From NCBI GenBank assembly GCA_029960905.1, contig JASBVU010000125.1:1-6035 (forward strand): DNA of 6,035 bases, written 5' to 3'. The notes beneath the pieces are model-generated. The model did no database searches and was not told where the DNA came from. It saw only the letters and a list, made by a program, of their open reading frames with translations. Source of the stretch: Thermoanaerobacterium sp. Lineage in GTDB: Bacteria > Bacillota > Thermoanaerobacteria > Thermoanaerobacterales > Thermoanaerobacteraceae. Made by a program: the position numbers and the translations under genes. Positions 5,614-6,035 of the stretch are shown here, piece after piece (positions within the stretch are counted from its first letter, which is position 1; each line of letters starts with the position of its first letter).

Positions 5614-6035
5614 TTACGATATTGATTTTAAGGCTTTATTTATCCTTTGCAATATCTTCTGTTTGCCTAAAAGAGGAATTATCATTACGAGTTCAGGCCC
5701 ATGGTCTTGCCCAGTTAATGCAAATCTTATAGGCATGAAAAACGCTTTTCCCTTGACTCCTATCTTCTTTTGCAACATTTTTAGCAGTTCTTTTATACCA
5801 TCTTCTGTAATTTCATCCATATTCTCGATTTCTTCTTTAAAGCCCGTCAGCACATTTTTAGCATCACTTGACAACAAAATGTCTTTAATTTCGCTGTTGT
5901 ATTCCAAATCATCAACGAAGAACATCTTTGCCTTGTCTTTCAATTCAGCCACATAGTGTAAACCATCTTTAAAAAGTGACACTACCTTTTTTAGCCATTC
6001 GTACGTAGCCTCATCCACATTTTCGCCAATATAAC
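5614..6035 (-). CDS. gltX: Glutamyl-tRNA synthetase, C-terminal part (start outside window)
   Basis: Charges tRNA-Glu with glutamate in the cytoplasm. Only the last 139 residues are in the window; the frame enters from the right edge as YIGENVDEATYEWL. This is the helical anticodon-binding half of a class I GluRS. It is recognised by its GKAFFMPIRFALTGQDHGPEL segment, which resembles the family's RxALTGxxHGPEL signature, and by the ending IIPLLGKQKILQRI. The HIGH and KMSKS motifs would lie upstream and cannot be checked, nor can the discriminating or non-discriminating type. The TAA stop (5616-5614) is 11 nt before the T-box stem I, so no separate terminator for gltX is visible; its transcript would run into the T-box terminator. 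gltX upstream of cysE-cysS is a common Firmicutes order. Confidence 0.92.
   Translation of the reverse strand, partial: YIGENVDEATYEWLKKVVSLFKDGLHYVAELKDKAKMFFVDDLEYNSEIKDILLSSDAKNVLTGFKEEIENMDEITEDGIKELLKMLQKKIGVKGKAFFMPIRFALTGQDHGPELVMIIPLLGKQKILQRINKALKSIS
5625..5652 (-). promoter_or_regulatory. Candidate promoter for the T-box/cysE operon inside the gltX 3' end
   Basis: TTGCAA (5652-5647), a 16 nt spacer and TAAAAT (5630-5625) lie within the last gltX codons. The predicted start, near 5618, is about 15 nt before stem I of the T-box, the expected distance for a leader starting with its own stem. The -35 matches the consensus at only 4 of 6 positions, so read-through from gltX is an alternative or additional source of transcript. 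Confidence 0.45.

Overview
The window reads as a piece of a low-GC Clostridia chromosome, probably from the Thermoanaerobacterales (the genus is inferred from memory of the protein sequences, not from a search). Every gene lies on the minus strand. The order gltX – cysE – cysS – mrnC – rlmB – rae1(yacP) – sigH – tRNA-Thr – tuf is a classic Firmicutes housekeeping arrangement. The presence of sigma-H suggests, but does not prove, a spore former.

In transcription order (right to left): 6035-5614 is the C-terminal end of glutamyl-tRNA synthetase. 5613-5376 is a complete T-box leader with a UGC (Cys) specifier, competing antiterminator and terminator helices, and the consensus TGGAACCGCG. It controls cysE (serine acetyltransferase) and cysS (cysteinyl-tRNA synthetase). 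These are followed without a break by mrnC (Mini-RNase III, 23S rRNA maturation), rlmB (23S rRNA 2'-O-methyltransferase) and rae1/yacP (ribosome-associated endoribonuclease). The five genes overlap or lie within 4 nt of each other, so they look like one co-transcribed, translationally coupled unit. Cysteine supply and Cys-tRNA charging therefore share a transcript with three 23S rRNA or ribosome-linked genes, and the T-box gates all five. An AT-rich perfect inverted repeat at the end of rae1 separates this unit from sigH, which has its own near-consensus promoter. tRNA-Thr(GGU) and tuf each have a further promoter of the vegetative (sigma-A) type.

The left end is abnormal. The EF-Tu frame stops after 181 codons, at the end of the GTPase domain. 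An in-frame TGA sits where I expect a glycine codon. About ten recognisable EF-Tu residues follow the stop, then similarity ends in a short stretch of very high GC (43 of 60 bases in 1-60). The tuf segment itself is clearly GC-richer (57 of 100 bases in 81-180) than the rest (for example 22 of 60 in 961-1020). This could be a contig-end assembly chimera through the conserved tuf gene, a real recombination or pseudogene, or sequencing error. I favour an assembly artefact.

I see no mobile element, CRISPR array, toxin-antitoxin or phage gene, and no evidence for a previously undescribed system. The parts most worth a second look are the broken tuf end, the Cys T-box gating RNA-maturation genes, and the palindrome upstream of sigH. 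No stretch of more than 300 bases lacks a gene; the longest gap, 5376-5613, is the T-box leader.
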